A stretch of 64,000 bases of DNA from Methylobacillus sp. (GTDB lineage Bacteria; Pseudomonadota; Gammaproteobacteria; Burkholderiales; Methylophilaceae). Under the pieces are notes generated by a model, which worked only from the letters and a program-made list of their open reading frames with translations, was not told where the DNA came from and ran no database searches. Below are positions 40,562-51,852 of this stretch, in pieces (the stretch's first letter is position 1; every line of letters starts with the position of its first letter). A program made the translations under genes and the position numbers. The stretch is from NCBI GenBank assembly GCA_031285185.1, contig JAITWS010000098.1, positions 23,560 through 87,559 of the forward strand, written 5' to 3'.

Positions 40562-42025
40562 TTAAAACTGAAAATAAAGGAATGGGCTGTAGCTGCCGAA
40601 ATGGCTCAGCACCGCGTTTAGAAAATACAAAACCACGATTACTTGCAGCGCGGTCAAAATATAGCCGTGACCGATGAATCGGAGCCGGGACGAGTTCGGG
40701 AACAACCACACCCAGATAAAAGACAGCACAAGCAAGCGTTTCAGTCTGGGCTTGAAAAGATCCTCCGGTAGCGCGTGGACTATGTCGGCGTGGTCGGAGA
40801 TGCCATACATCGCCTTCAAAATAACCAGCGCATGGGTCACATCGTTCGCGCGAAACAAAACCCAAGCAGTCACCACCGCGATGAAGGTCAAGCCGCCTCC
40901 AATCAACCGAGCCGGCCATGACCATCTGCCCGTCGCCGTAGCCGGAAAAATTTCCCGCCACAGATGATTGATGGCGAGATAAATGCCGTGAAGCAGACCC
41001 CACAGGATGAATGTCCAGCCCGCGCCGTGCCACAATCCGCCCAGCGCCATGGTTATCATCAGGTTCAGATAGCGCCGCGCTTTGCCAAGGCGATTGCCGC
41101 CCAGCGGAATATACAGATAGTCGCGCAAAAAGCGCGACAAAGTCATGTGCCAGCGCCGCCAAAATTCGATGATGCTGGTGGCCTTGTACGGCGAGTTGAA
41201 GTTGGTCGGCAAACGGATGCCGAACATCAGCGCAATCCCCAACGCCATATCGGTATAACCGGAGAAATCGAAATAGATTTGAAAGGTATAGGCGAGCGCG
41301 CCGAACCAAGCCTCGTGCATGGCGGGCAGCACGCCGTGCGCTGCGCCTTGCTGGATGCCGTCGAAAATTCCGGTGGCGAAGGGCGCCAAGGCATCCGCCA
41401 TCAACACTTTTTTGCACAACCCCAGGGTAAACAACATCATGCCGCTGGCGACATTGTTCCAGTTTATGCGGTAAGTCGCGGGATGCGCGAATTGCGGCAT
41501 CATTTCCTTGTGGTGCAACACCGGCCCGGCAATGAGATGCGGGAAATACGTCACAAACAATACATAGTGCGTGAAGTTATATTCCTTTACCTTGCCCTGC
41601 CAGGTGTCCACCAGAAAAGCGATCTGGGTAAAAGTGTAAAAGGAAATGCCGAGCGGCAACACGATCTGCCAGAGCGTCCAGTCCGATCCGGCCACGGCAT
41701 TCATGCTGTCGAGAAAGAAGTTGGCGTATTTGTAGTAGCAAAGCGCCAGAAGATTGATGGCAATGGCGACGATCAGCAGCCGCTTTTTGGCCGCGTCATC
41801 GCCGCGCGCGGCGGCTTTGGCAATCCACATGCCAAACAGGTAATTGCAACTGATGGAAGCGAGCAGCAAGCCCAGATAAACGGGATTCCAGTACCCGTAG
41901 AAAAACAGCGAAGCCAGCGCCAGCCATGTGGCCGCATAGTCCGACCGAATGCGCGCCAGCGCGAAAAAACCCAGCCACACCGCAGGCAGAAACAGAAAGA
42001 TGAATCCGTAGGAATTAAACAGCAT
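40562..42025 (-). CDS. MBOAT-family membrane O-acyltransferase (AlgI/PatA-like)
   Basis: MLFNSYGFIFLFLPAVWLGFFAL; FPHLIAGPVLHHKEMMPQF; FWRRWHMTLSRFLRDYLYIPLGGNR; GLWHGAGWTFILWGLLHG (catalytic His). Confidence 0.95.
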   Translation of the reverse strand: MLFNSYGFIFLFLPAVWLGFFALARIRSDYAATWLALASLFFYGYWNPVYLGLLLASISCNYLFGMWIAKAAARGDDAAKKRLLIVAIAINLLALCYYKYANFFLDSMNAVAGSDWTLWQIVLPLGISFYTFTQIAFLVDTWQGKVKEYNFTHYVLFVTYFPHLIAGPVLHHKEMMPQFAHPATYRINWNNVASGMMLFTLGLCKKVLMADALAPFATGIFDGIQQGAAHGVLPAMHEAWFGALAYTFQIYFDFSGYTDMALGIALMFGIRLPTNFNSPYKATSIIEFWRRWHMTLSRFLRDYLYIPLGGNRLGKARRYLNLMITMALGGLWHGAGWTFILWGLLHGIYLAINHLWREIFPATATGRWSWPARLIGGGLTFIAVVTAWVLFRANDVTHALVILKAMYGISDHADIVHALPEDLFKPRLKRLLVLSFIWVWLFPNSSRLRFIGHGYILTALQVIVVLYFLNAVLSHFGSYSPFLYFQF

Positions 42026-42056
42026 GACCTGACAAGCACTCGCGCATCAAAAATTT

Positions 42057-42710
42057 TCAATATTTCTTCGTCAACGTCATCACCTGTCCGTTGCGTTCCA
42101 TTTGCAGGCGGTTCAGCACGGTCATGCCGAGCAGGACTATGGAGGATGGGTCGCCTGCGACGACGAGGGCTTCGACCTGGTGCAGTTCTATGTCGCCGAT
42201 TTTTACCGTGTTGAGGCTGACGCGCCAGGCTTTGGTGATGCCGGAGGCGGTGCTGACCGAGACTTCCCGTTCGGGGGTCATATAGACCAGACCGAGTCGG
42301 TCGGCTTGCGCTTTGCCCATGGCGACGGCGGTGGCGCCGGTGTCCACGAGGAATTTGACCGAGGTTCCGTTGATGAAGCCGTCGCCGATGAAGTGGCCGG
42401 CGTTGTTGCCGAAGAGCGTGGCGGTTTGCGCGCCCGAGTTTTTTTCCGCGCGGTCACCGCCTATGGCGATGCCTTGTCCCATGCCGAGTTCACGGCGTTT
42501 GCCGTCGGCTTCGAGCACGACTTTTTCGCTGCTGGCGGAGATGATACGCACGCCTTCCGGCGTGGTTTGGCCGACCGCCCAGGTTTTCGGCTGGCCGCCG
42601 TTGATCGCGAGTATGGCTTTGCCGCTGAACAGGCCGACGACGTTGACGTGCGTTTCCGCAAAGGCGGCGCAGGGCAGCAAAAGACTGGCGAACAAGATCA
42701 AAAGGCGCAT
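42057..42710 (-). CDS. Retropepsin-like (clan AA) aspartic protease, exported
   Basis: Signal peptide; GFINGTSVKFLVDTGATAVAMGKAQADRLGL; VLLGMTVLNRLQMERNGQVMTL. Confidence 0.87.
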   Translation of the reverse strand: MRLLILFASLLLPCAAFAETHVNVVGLFSGKAILAINGGQPKTWAVGQTTPEGVRIISASSEKVVLEADGKRRELGMGQGIAIGGDRAEKNSGAQTATLFGNNAGHFIGDGFINGTSVKFLVDTGATAVAMGKAQADRLGLVYMTPEREVSVSTASGITKAWRVSLNTVKIGDIELHQVEALVVAGDPSSIVLLGMTVLNRLQMERNGQVMTLTKKY

Positions 42711-42730
42711 GGCGCATCCCCCCAAAAAAA

Positions 42731-43888
42731 TCACAGTTTACATGGCATTTTCAGATGGCGGTTCCGCAACACCAGCACGCAACCACCCGTGAGCGCGAAT
42801 GCCGCCGACAGGGTGAATGACCAGCCCGCGCCCCATGCGCTCCAGGTGTATCCGCTGAGCACGCCGCCCAGCGTTCCGCCCAGGCCGTAGGAGACCGAGG
42901 TGTAAATGCCCTGCCCTTTGACTTGATGGCGGCCACGGAACATTTGATGCACCAGCGCGACCGCCGCCGAATGGTAGGAGGCGAAGCTCGCGGCGTGCAG
43001 CGTTTGCGCGAGGATGACGAGCGCGACCACTTCCACGCCCCAGCCGATCACGAGAAAACGCAGCGTGGCGAGCGCGAAACTCGCAAGCAAAATGCGCCGC
43101 AGACCGAAACGGGCGAAGAGGCGCGGCATCCACAAAAACGCGAGCATTTCGCTGACGACGCCCAGCGCCCACAACCAGCCGACCACGCTTTTGCTGTAAC
43201 CGTGGCCGACCAGATAAATGGAATAAAACGTGTAGTACGCGCCATGCGCCGCCGCCATGCAAAAACAGGCGAGCAGAAACAGCGCGACTTCGGGACGACG
43301 CAAAATATGCCAGACGGATTGATCGTCGGTCGGGTACGCGACCGCCTGCGACGCGGGGATGCGATGCGCGCACAGCAAAATGCCGAGGATGATGCCCAAT
43401 GTCGCCCACAACAACACCCGCACCGGCGCGACATCCAGCACATAGCCGAGAACGATGGCGACGGCGATGAAGCCGAGCGAACCCCACAGACGGATGCGTC
43501 CATAACGTTCGCTGCCCGCGCCCAGATGTCCGAGCGTGATGGCTTCGACCAGCGGCGAGGATGCGCTCCAGAACAAATTTGTGAGCGCGATGACGGCGAA
43601 CATCCACCAGAAATTTTCCGCGACGAACACGCCCAGATAAAACACCAGGCTGAGCAACGCCGCGAGCTGCACCATCGCGATGCGCTTGCCGGTGTGGTCG
43701 GCGAGCCAGCCCCACGCATTGGGCGCGAAAATCCGCGCCACCTGCATGAGCGACATCAGCACGCTGATCTGAAACGCGGTGAATTTCAGCGCATCCAGAT
43801 AAAGCCCCCAGTACGGCGTGAAAGCACCGGCAAAGGCGAAATAGAAAAAATAAAAACCGGACAAACGCCAGTAGGTGGAGGTGAACAT
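42731..43888 (-). CDS. MFS transporter (MFS_1-like/PPP family)
   Basis: YWRLSGFYFFYFAFAGAFTPYWGLYLDALKFTAFQISVLMSLMQVARIFAPNAWGWLADHTGKR; 12 TM. Confidence 0.9.
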   Translation of the reverse strand: MFTSTYWRLSGFYFFYFAFAGAFTPYWGLYLDALKFTAFQISVLMSLMQVARIFAPNAWGWLADHTGKRIAMVQLAALLSLVFYLGVFVAENFWWMFAVIALTNLFWSASSPLVEAITLGHLGAGSERYGRIRLWGSLGFIAVAIVLGYVLDVAPVRVLLWATLGIILGILLCAHRIPASQAVAYPTDDQSVWHILRRPEVALFLLACFCMAAAHGAYYTFYSIYLVGHGYSKSVVGWLWALGVVSEMLAFLWMPRLFARFGLRRILLASFALATLRFLVIGWGVEVVALVILAQTLHAASFASYHSAAVALVHQMFRGRHQVKGQGIYTSVSYGLGGTLGGVLSGYTWSAWGAGWSFTLSAAFALTGGCVLVLRNRHLKMPCKL

Positions 43889-43912
43889 GGTTGTTTTACG
43901 CATTTGCCGGGT

Positions 43913-44096
43913 TTTAATTCCCCTTCCGAGAAGGGGTGGCTCCGAAGGAGACGGGGTAGCTCACAACAACATCGCAACGCGAAGCGTTGCACCTTGATTT
44001 CAACGATTTCAAACCATCGTGCCCCTGTGGGGCAATTTTTCTTTTTAAACTACCCCGTCCGCTTCGCGTCCACCCCTTCACAGAAGGGGAATTAAA
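43913..44096. repeat. ~184-bp inverted-repeat element between aroC and the MFS gene
   Basis: Left tttaattccccttc(cgag)aaggggtgg...cggggtag; right arm as reverse complement tttaattccccttc(tgtg)aaggggtgg...cggggtag; internal hairpins at 43974-43990 and 44021-44033. Confidence 0.78.
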
Positions 44097-45189
44097 CCTG
44101 CCCCCAAATCCGGGGCGTGGAAGTCGTGACATCGCCGCATTGCGCGCGATGGCGCAGGGCGTGATCCATGAGCACGAGCGCGAGCATGGCTTCCACGATC
44201 GGCGTCGCGCGTATGCCGACGCAGGGGTCGTGCCGCCCGGTGGTTTGCATCATCACGGCGTTGCCCGCCTTGTTGATCGAGCGGCGTTCCTGCGGGATGC
44301 TGGATGTGGGTTTGAACGCCACATGCGCGACGATGTTCTGCCCAGTGGAAATGCCGCCCAGAATGCCGCCCGCGTTGTTGGATGCGAAACCTTGCGGCGT
44401 CAGTTCGTCGCAATGTTCGGAACCTTGCTGCGCGACGCTCGCAAAACCCGCGCCGATTTCCACGCCCTTGGCGGCGTTGATGCCCATCATCGCATAAGCG
44501 ATCTCGGCATCGAGCCGATCAAACACCGGCTCGCCCCAGCCCACGGGAACATTTTCCGCGATCACCGAAATGCGCGCGCCGACGGAATCCCGCGCGGCGC
44601 GAATTTCTTCCATATAGGTTTCGAGGCGCGGCGTGAAGCTGTTGTCGGCGGCGAAAAAAACGTTTTTGGCGACATCCTCCCACGCGCGGAACGGGATTTC
44701 GATGTTGCCCATTTGGCTCATATAACCGCGTATCAAAACGTTGTGCTGTTCCTTCAGCCATTTTTTCGCAATCGCTCCGGCGGCCACGCGCGCGGCGGTT
44801 TCGCGCGCGGAGGAACGTCCGCCGCCGCGATAATCGCGGATGCCGTATTTTTGCCAGTAGGTGTAATCCGCATGACCGGGGCGGAAGGTGTCGGCAATCG
44901 CGCCATAATCCTGACTGCGCTGATCCTGATTGCGGATGAGCAGCGCGATGGGCGTGCCCGTGGTTTTGCCTTCAAACACGCCGGAAAGAATCTCCACCGC
45001 GTCCGGCTCCTGCCGTTGCGTGACGTGTTTGGACGTGCCGGGTTTGCGCCTGTCCAGCTCGATCTGAATATCCGTTTCGGCAAGCGTCATCCCCGGCGGG
45101 CAACCATCCACCACGCAGCCGATCGCCGCGCCGTGGCTTTCGCCGAACGTGGTGACGCAAAACAGTTTTCCGAAGGTGTTGCCTGACAT
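44092..45189 (-). CDS. aroC: Chorismate synthase
   Basis: [57 protein letters not shown]. Confidence 0.98.
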   Translation of the reverse strand: MSGNTFGKLFCVTTFGESHGAAIGCVVDGCPPGMTLAETDIQIELDRRKPGTSKHVTQRQEPDAVEILSGVFEGKTTGTPIALLIRNQDQRSQDYGAIADTFRPGHADYTYWQKYGIRDYRGGGRSSARETAARVAAGAIAKKWLKEQHNVLIRGYMSQMGNIEIPFRAWEDVAKNVFFAADNSFTPRLETYMEEIRAARDSVGARISVIAENVPVGWGEPVFDRLDAEIAYAMMGINAAKGVEIGAGFASVAQQGSEHCDELTPQGFASNNAGGILGGISTGQNIVAHVAFKPTSSIPQERRSINKAGNAVMMQTTGRHDPCVGIRATPIVEAMLALVLMDHALRHRAQCGDVTTSTPRIWGQV

Positions 45190-45253
45190 GATGGGTTCGC
45201 CAAAAAAGGTGCTGTGAGTTTATCACAATCGCGTTTTCGGACTTCGCGTGTTT

Positions 45254-45784
45254 TCAGACTTCGCGCCACTCGCCGGGTTGCAGCCCGCCTAATTCATGGT
45301 GCCCGATGCGCGTTCGGATGAGGCGCAAGGTGGGGAAGCCGATGTGGGCGGTCATGCGCCGCACCTGACGGTTTTTGCCTTCGCTGATCGCAAGTTCCAG
45401 CCAGCTTGTGGGGATGGCTTTGCGTTCGCGTATCGGGGGATTGCGCGGCCACAGGCGCGCGGGTTCGGCGATGATTTTTACTTGCGCCGGGCGGGTGACG
45501 AAATCGCCCAAATCCACGCCTTGCCGCAGTGCTTGCAGATCGCGTTCCTGCGGAATGCCTTCCACCTGCGCCTGATAAATTTTCTCCTGCTTGTGGCGCG
45601 GGTGGGCAAGGCGATGTTGCAACGCGCCGTCATCGGTTAAAATAAGCAAACCTTCGCTGTCCGTATCCAGCCTGCCCGCCGCATATACGCCGGGAATCGG
45701 AATGTAATCCTTGAGGGTGGCGTGTTTTTCGTGCGCGCCGAACTGGCAGATGACGCCAAAGGGTTTGTTGAACAGGATCAGCAT
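45254..45784 (-). CDS. rluE: 23S rRNA pseudouridine synthase, RluE-like
   Basis: [75 protein letters not shown]. Confidence 0.9.
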   Translation of the reverse strand: MLILFNKPFGVICQFGAHEKHATLKDYIPIPGVYAAGRLDTDSEGLLILTDDGALQHRLAHPRHKQEKIYQAQVEGIPQERDLQALRQGVDLGDFVTRPAQVKIIAEPARLWPRNPPIRERKAIPTSWLELAISEGKNRQVRRMTAHIGFPTLRLIRTRIGHHELGGLQPGEWREV

Positions 45785-45828
45785 TTCGGAAAACCGGGCA
45801 TTCCAAAAAATCTCAGGAGTTTTATTCA

Positions 45829-47067
45829 ATGTCGCAAAAAATCAGCGTTCCCGCCGACGGAAAAAAAATCACCGTCAATGCCGACCACAGTCTCACCGTG
45901 CCCGACCGCCCAATTATCCCATTTATCGAGGGCGACGGCATAGGCGTTGATATTACGCCGCCGATGCGCCGCGTGGTGGATGCGGCGGTTGAAAAAGCCT
46001 ACGGCGGCAAGCGTTCCATCGCGTGGATGGAAGTCTATGCCGGCGAAAAATCGCTCAAGGTTTATGGCGACGACCAGTGGCTGCCCGCGGAAACCTTGCA
46101 GGCCGTGCGCGATTATGTGATCTCGATCAAGGGACCGTTGACCACGCCGGTGGGCGGCGGCATACGCTCGCTGAATGTCACGTTGCGGCAGGAACTTGAT
46201 CTTTATGTTTGCCTGCGCCCGGTGCAGTATTTCGCGGGCGTGCCCAGCCCGGTCAAGCATCCCGAAAAAACCGACATGGTGATTTTTCGCGAAAACACGG
46301 AGGACATTTACGCCGGAATCGAGTGGCTGGCGGGAACCGATGAAGCGAAAAAAGTCGTGGCGTTTTTGTCCGACATGGGCGCGCGCAAAAAAATCCGCTT
46401 CCCCGAAAGCTCCTCCATCGGCATCAAGCCGGTTTCGGTCGAAGGCAGCAAACGGCTGGTTCGCAAGGCGATCCAGTACGCGGTGGATAACGATCGCAAA
46501 TCCGTCACGCTGGTGCACAAGGGCAACATCATGAAGTTCACCGAGGGCGGCTTCAAAAACTGGGGTTATGAAGTGGCGAAGGAAGAATTCGGCGCGGTGG
46601 AAATCGGCGGCGGACCGTGGTGCGAGCTGAAAAACGGCATCGTCATCAAGGATTGCATCGCCGACGCATTTTTGCAGGAAATCCTGCTGCACCCGGAAAA
46701 GCACGACATCGTGGCAACGCTCAATCTGAACGGTGACTATATCTCCGACGCGCTGGCCGCACAGGTCGGCGGCATCGGCATCGCGCCGGGCGCGAATCTG
46801 TCTGATACGGTGGCGATGTTCGAGGCGACCCACGGAACCGCGCCCAAAATGGCGGGCATGGACAAGGCCAATCCGTCCTCGCTGATTTTGTCGGCGGAAA
46901 TGATGTTGCGCCACATGGGCTGGACGGAGGCCGCAGACTGTGTGCTGCGCGGCGTGGGCAAGGCGATCACGGAAAAAAGGGTGACCTATGACTTCGCCTC
47001 CCAGATGGAAGGCGCGACACAAGTTTCGTGCTCGCAATTCGGCGAAGAAATCATTCGCCAGATGTGA
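45829..47067 (+). CDS. icd: Isocitrate dehydrogenase (NADP+)
   Basis: [81 protein letters not shown]. Confidence 0.97.
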   Translation: MSQKISVPADGKKITVNADHSLTVPDRPIIPFIEGDGIGVDITPPMRRVVDAAVEKAYGGKRSIAWMEVYAGEKSLKVYGDDQWLPAETLQAVRDYVISIKGPLTTPVGGGIRSLNVTLRQELDLYVCLRPVQYFAGVPSPVKHPEKTDMVIFRENTEDIYAGIEWLAGTDEAKKVVAFLSDMGARKKIRFPESSSIGIKPVSVEGSKRLVRKAIQYAVDNDRKSVTLVHKGNIMKFTEGGFKNWGYEVAKEEFGAVEIGGGPWCELKNGIVIKDCIADAFLQEILLHPEKHDIVATLNLNGDYISDALAAQVGGIGIAPGANLSDTVAMFEATHGTAPKMAGMDKANPSSLILSAEMMLRHMGWTEAADCVLRGVGKAITEKRVTYDFASQMEGATQVSCSQFGEEIIRQM

Positions 47068-47138
47068 GATTTTTCCTGCCCGACGTTTCCGTTCCTTTCC
47101 CCAAAGGAACGGAAAATTTTGCAACGACTCCCTGAAAA

Positions 47139-47164
47139 AAAGCGACCCGTTTCCGGGTCGCTTT
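47139..47164 (-). terminator. Intrinsic terminator after csp gene
   Basis: aaagcgacccg ttt(c) cgggtcgcttt; T-run on the minus strand. Confidence 0.8.
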
Positions 47165-47174
47165 CATTGAAGGC

Positions 47175-47378
47175 TCAAACCTTCTGGATATTCGATGCTT
47201 GCTTGCCTTTGGGGCCTTCGGTGACGTCGAAACTCACCTTGTCGCCTTCCTTCAGGCTTTTGTAGCCGGAGGCCACGATTGCGGAAAAGTGCGCGAAAAG
47301 ATCGTCGCCGCCTTCATCGGGCGTGACGAAGCCAAAACCCTTCGCATCATTGAACCATTTGACAGTACCAGTTGCCAT
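47175..47378 (-). CDS. Cold-shock domain protein
   Basis: [34 protein letters not shown] (RNP1/RNP2). Confidence 0.97.
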   Translation of the reverse strand: MATGTVKWFNDAKGFGFVTPDEGGDDLFAHFSAIVASGYKSLKEGDKVSFDVTEGPKGKQASNIQKV

Positions 47379-47671
47379 TCTTCACTTCCTTGCATAACGG
47401 AGGGGCATCCCCCAAAAAAGTTTGTATTTCAAGACATTACAGTCGGAATTGACGGCCATAATCAGTCGAAATCCAAACGCCCGTATGCGTTTTACGGGGG
47501 TTGTTCCAAAAAGTCAAGAATTTTCTTAAAGATGTTTTTTGCGCTTCGGTCAGGGGCGGGGTAACACCGATAATCGCGCGCAATCCTTTACAAATAGGGC
47601 GGAGCTGTGCATTATTCAGGGTTATAGGTGTTCCGAACATTTGCCAACTCTTGCATAAAAAGTATAGATAA

Positions 47672-49390
<1,719 letters not shown>

Positions 49391-49401
49391 AGGAACTACA
49401 C

Positions 49402-50613
49402 ATGGCCACAGATACCGCCAAAGAAGCAATGTACCTCTGGGAAGGAACAGACAAACGGGGCAAGCGTCTCAAAGGGGAAATGAAAGGCCCCGGAGCCGCC
49501 TTCGTTTCCGCGATGTTGCGCCGACAGGGGGTGGTCGTCACCAAGGTCAGAAAACAAAGCACCTTTGGCCGCAGCAAAAAGATCACCGAAAAAGACATCA
49601 CGCTGTTCACGCGCCAGCTTTCGACCATGATGAAAGCCGGTGTGCCATTGCTGCAATCGTTCGACATCGTGGGCAAGGGTCACGGCAACGCCTCGGTGAC
49701 CAAGCTGCTGGCGGCCATCAAGGGCGATGTGGAAAGCGGCCTCAGTCTGAGTCAGGCGTTCCGCAAACATCCGCTCTATTTCGACGCGCTGTATTGCAAC
49801 CTGATCCAAGCGGGCGAACAGGCCGGTATTCTGGATACGCTGCTGGATCGTCTCGCTTCGTACAAGGAAAAAATCCTCGCGATCAAGAGCAAGATCAAAT
49901 CCGCCCTGATCTATCCGGCGGCGATCGTCGTGGTCGCATTCATCATCACCGCGATCATCATGATCTTCGTGATCCCCACCTTCAAACAGCTGTTCACCAG
50001 CTTCGGCGCCGACCTGCCCGCGCCCACCCTGATCGTGATGGCGATTTCCGACTTCTTCGTCAGCTACTGGCTGGCGATTTTCGGCACGATAGGCTTCAGC
50101 ATCTGGTTCTTCTTCTACACCTGGAAACGCTCGGTCAAGATGCAATACGCCATGGACAGAATGATGCTCAAACTGCCCATCTTCGGCGAGCTGATCCGAA
50201 AAGCGACCATCGCGCGTTTCGCGCGCACGCTGGCGACCATGTTCGCCGCGGGCGTGCCGCTGGTGGAAGCGCTGGATTCCGTCGCGGGCGCTTCCGGCAA
50301 CCGTGTCTATTACGACGCGACCAAGCAGATACAGGAAAACGTGACCGCGGGAACCAGCCTCACCGTCGCCATGCAAAACACCGACGTTTTCCCCAACATG
50401 GTGCTGCAAATGGTCTCCATCGGTGAGGAATCCGGCTCGCTCGACTCCATGCTCTCCAAAGCCGCGGATTTCTACGAAGCCGAGGTGGACACCGCCGTGG
50501 CCAGCATCTCCAGTCTTATGGAACCCATCATCATGGTGGTGTTGGGCACGTTGATCGGCGCGCTGGTCATCGCGATGTATCTGCCCATCTTCAAAATGGG
50601 CGAGGCGATTTAA
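49402..50613 (+). CDS. pilC: Type IV pilus inner-membrane platform protein PilC
   Basis: YLWEGTDKRGKRLKGEMKGPGAAFVSAMLRRQG; FTRQLSTMMKAGVPLLQSFDIVGKGH; two T2SSF domains; three TM. Confidence 0.96.
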   Translation: MATDTAKEAMYLWEGTDKRGKRLKGEMKGPGAAFVSAMLRRQGVVVTKVRKQSTFGRSKKITEKDITLFTRQLSTMMKAGVPLLQSFDIVGKGHGNASVTKLLAAIKGDVESGLSLSQAFRKHPLYFDALYCNLIQAGEQAGILDTLLDRLASYKEKILAIKSKIKSALIYPAAIVVVAFIITAIIMIFVIPTFKQLFTSFGADLPAPTLIVMAISDFFVSYWLAIFGTIGFSIWFFFYTWKRSVKMQYAMDRMMLKLPIFGELIRKATIARFARTLATMFAAGVPLVEALDSVAGASGNRVYYDATKQIQENVTAGTSLTVAMQNTDVFPNMVLQMVSIGEESGSLDSMLSKAADFYEAEVDTAVASISSLMEPIIMVVLGTLIGALVIAMYLPIFKMGEAI

Positions 50614-50616
50614 GTC

Positions 50617-51009
50617 ATGGTCGAAACGGTCGGGGGCGGGAGCAATCCCGCCCCGCGTTTTTTCCCGACGCTCATCGTCATGCTTGCGTGCAGCATCCCC
50701 GCGCTCGTCATGATTTTTGTGATTCCGGTATTCAAGCCAGCACTCGCCGACTTCGGCGCTTACCTGCCCGCGAGCACTCTGACAGTGCTCGCGCTCTCCG
50801 ATCTCTGCGTCAAATTCCGGTGGTTTGCCATTCCCGGCATTTTGGGCTTGAGTATTCTGTTTCTTCTCTGCGTCTGGCTTCTGAAATGTTCGTCCCGGAT
50901 GCAATACACTCTGGCGCTGATGATTCTTGGCGTATCTGTTGCGGCAAGCGCCGCCCTGATCGGCACGATGTATCTGCCCGTTTACGAGATGAACCAGCCG
51001 ATCTCGTAG
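50617..51009 (+). CDS. 130-aa PilC-derived transmembrane protein ('mini-PilC'); conserved part may start at ATG 50680
   Basis: LVMIFVIPVFKPALADFGAYLPASTLTVLALSDL...WLLKCSSRMQYTLALMIL aligns by eye with PilC IIMIFVIPTFKQLFTSFGADLPAPTLIVMAISDF...WKRSVKMQYAMDRMML; end AALIGTMYLPVYEMNQPI matches GALVIAMYLPIFKMGEAI. Confidence 0.7.
   Translation: MVETVGGGSNPAPRFFPTLIVMLACSIPALVMIFVIPVFKPALADFGAYLPASTLTVLALSDLCVKFRWFAIPGILGLSILFLLCVWLLKCSSRMQYTLALMILGVSVAASAALIGTMYLPVYEMNQPIS
50633..50663 (+). terminator. Terminator-like hairpin directly after pilC, inside the 5' end of the mini-PilC ORF
   Basis: ggggcggga gcaa tcccgcccc gcg tttttt: 9-bp perfect stem, GCAA loop, T6. Confidence 0.75.
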
Positions 51010-51023
51010 AGGCGTAATGCCAA

Positions 51024-51055
51024 AAACAAAAGGCCGCTTTCGCGGCCTTTTGTTT
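51024..51055. terminator. Bidirectional-looking intrinsic terminator between mini-PilC and dsbC
   Basis: aaacaaaaggccgc tttc gcggccttttgttt. Confidence 0.83.
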
Positions 51056-51085
51056 GTTCAACTTCCACTATCAATGACCGGCAGA

Positions 51086-51805
51086 TTATTTCCTGTCCGC
51101 CGCCGCGTTCAGCAACTCGTTAATTTCCTTTGCGGGATACGCGCCCAGCGCGCGCCTGCCGTTTTCAAAAATCAGCGTGGGCGTGCTGTCTATGCCGAGC
51201 TGGTCGCCCAGATTCATCAGTTCGTCCACCGGCGAATCGCATTCCGCGCCTTTCGCCAACTGGCCGCGCACCATCCAGTCCAGCCAGGCTTTGGTTTTGT
51301 CCGGCGCGCACCAGATCGCGCGCGCCTTGTCGGCTGCGTTGGGATGCAATTGCGGAATCGGGTAGAGGAAAGTGTAGATCGTCACGTCGGTGACATTGAC
51401 CAGTTCCTTTTGCTCCAGCTGTTTGCAATAAGGGCAATCGGGGTCGGAGAACACCACCAGTTTGCGACTGCCGTTGCCTTTGACCACCTTGATCGCCTTG
51501 TCGAACGGCAGCGCGGAAAAATTTACCCTGGTCAGATCGGCGATGCGTTCCTGCGTGATGTTGCGTTTGCTTTTGGTGTCTATCAGCGAGCCTTCCACCA
51601 GCAGAAAATTGAGCTTTTCATCGGTATAAACAATCTGGCCGCCCACCACGATTTCGTACAGTCCGGCATAAGGCGTTTTGGTCACGCTTTTCACCGTAAA
51701 TTTGGGATAAGCCGTTTCAAACGCTTTTTTGAGCGAGGCTTCGTCCGCCTGGGCGACGGTCGTTATCATGGCGGCCAGCAATATGGCCATTGCGCGTTTC
51801 AACAT
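51086..51805 (-). CDS. dsbC: Thiol:disulfide interchange protein DsbC
   Basis: Signal peptide; VFSDPDCPYCKQLEQKELVNVTDVTIYTFLYPI; TPTLIFENGRRALGAYP; SD aagga positioned for ATG at 51805. Confidence 0.93.
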   Translation of the reverse strand: MLKRAMAILLAAMITTVAQADEASLKKAFETAYPKFTVKSVTKTPYAGLYEIVVGGQIVYTDEKLNFLLVEGSLIDTKSKRNITQERIADLTRVNFSALPFDKAIKVVKGNGSRKLVVFSDPDCPYCKQLEQKELVNVTDVTIYTFLYPIPQLHPNAADKARAIWCAPDKTKAWLDWMVRGQLAKGAECDSPVDELMNLGDQLGIDSTPTLIFENGRRALGAYPAKEINELLNAAADRK

Positions 51806-51852
51806 TTTCATTTCCTTGGTTAAATTCATCAAAGGTTAAATCCATCAAAAAA

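Noticed and set aside
49396-50904. 502-aa minus-strand ORF antisense to pilC
   Set aside because: His/Asp-rich antisense frame of pilC; no domain evidence.
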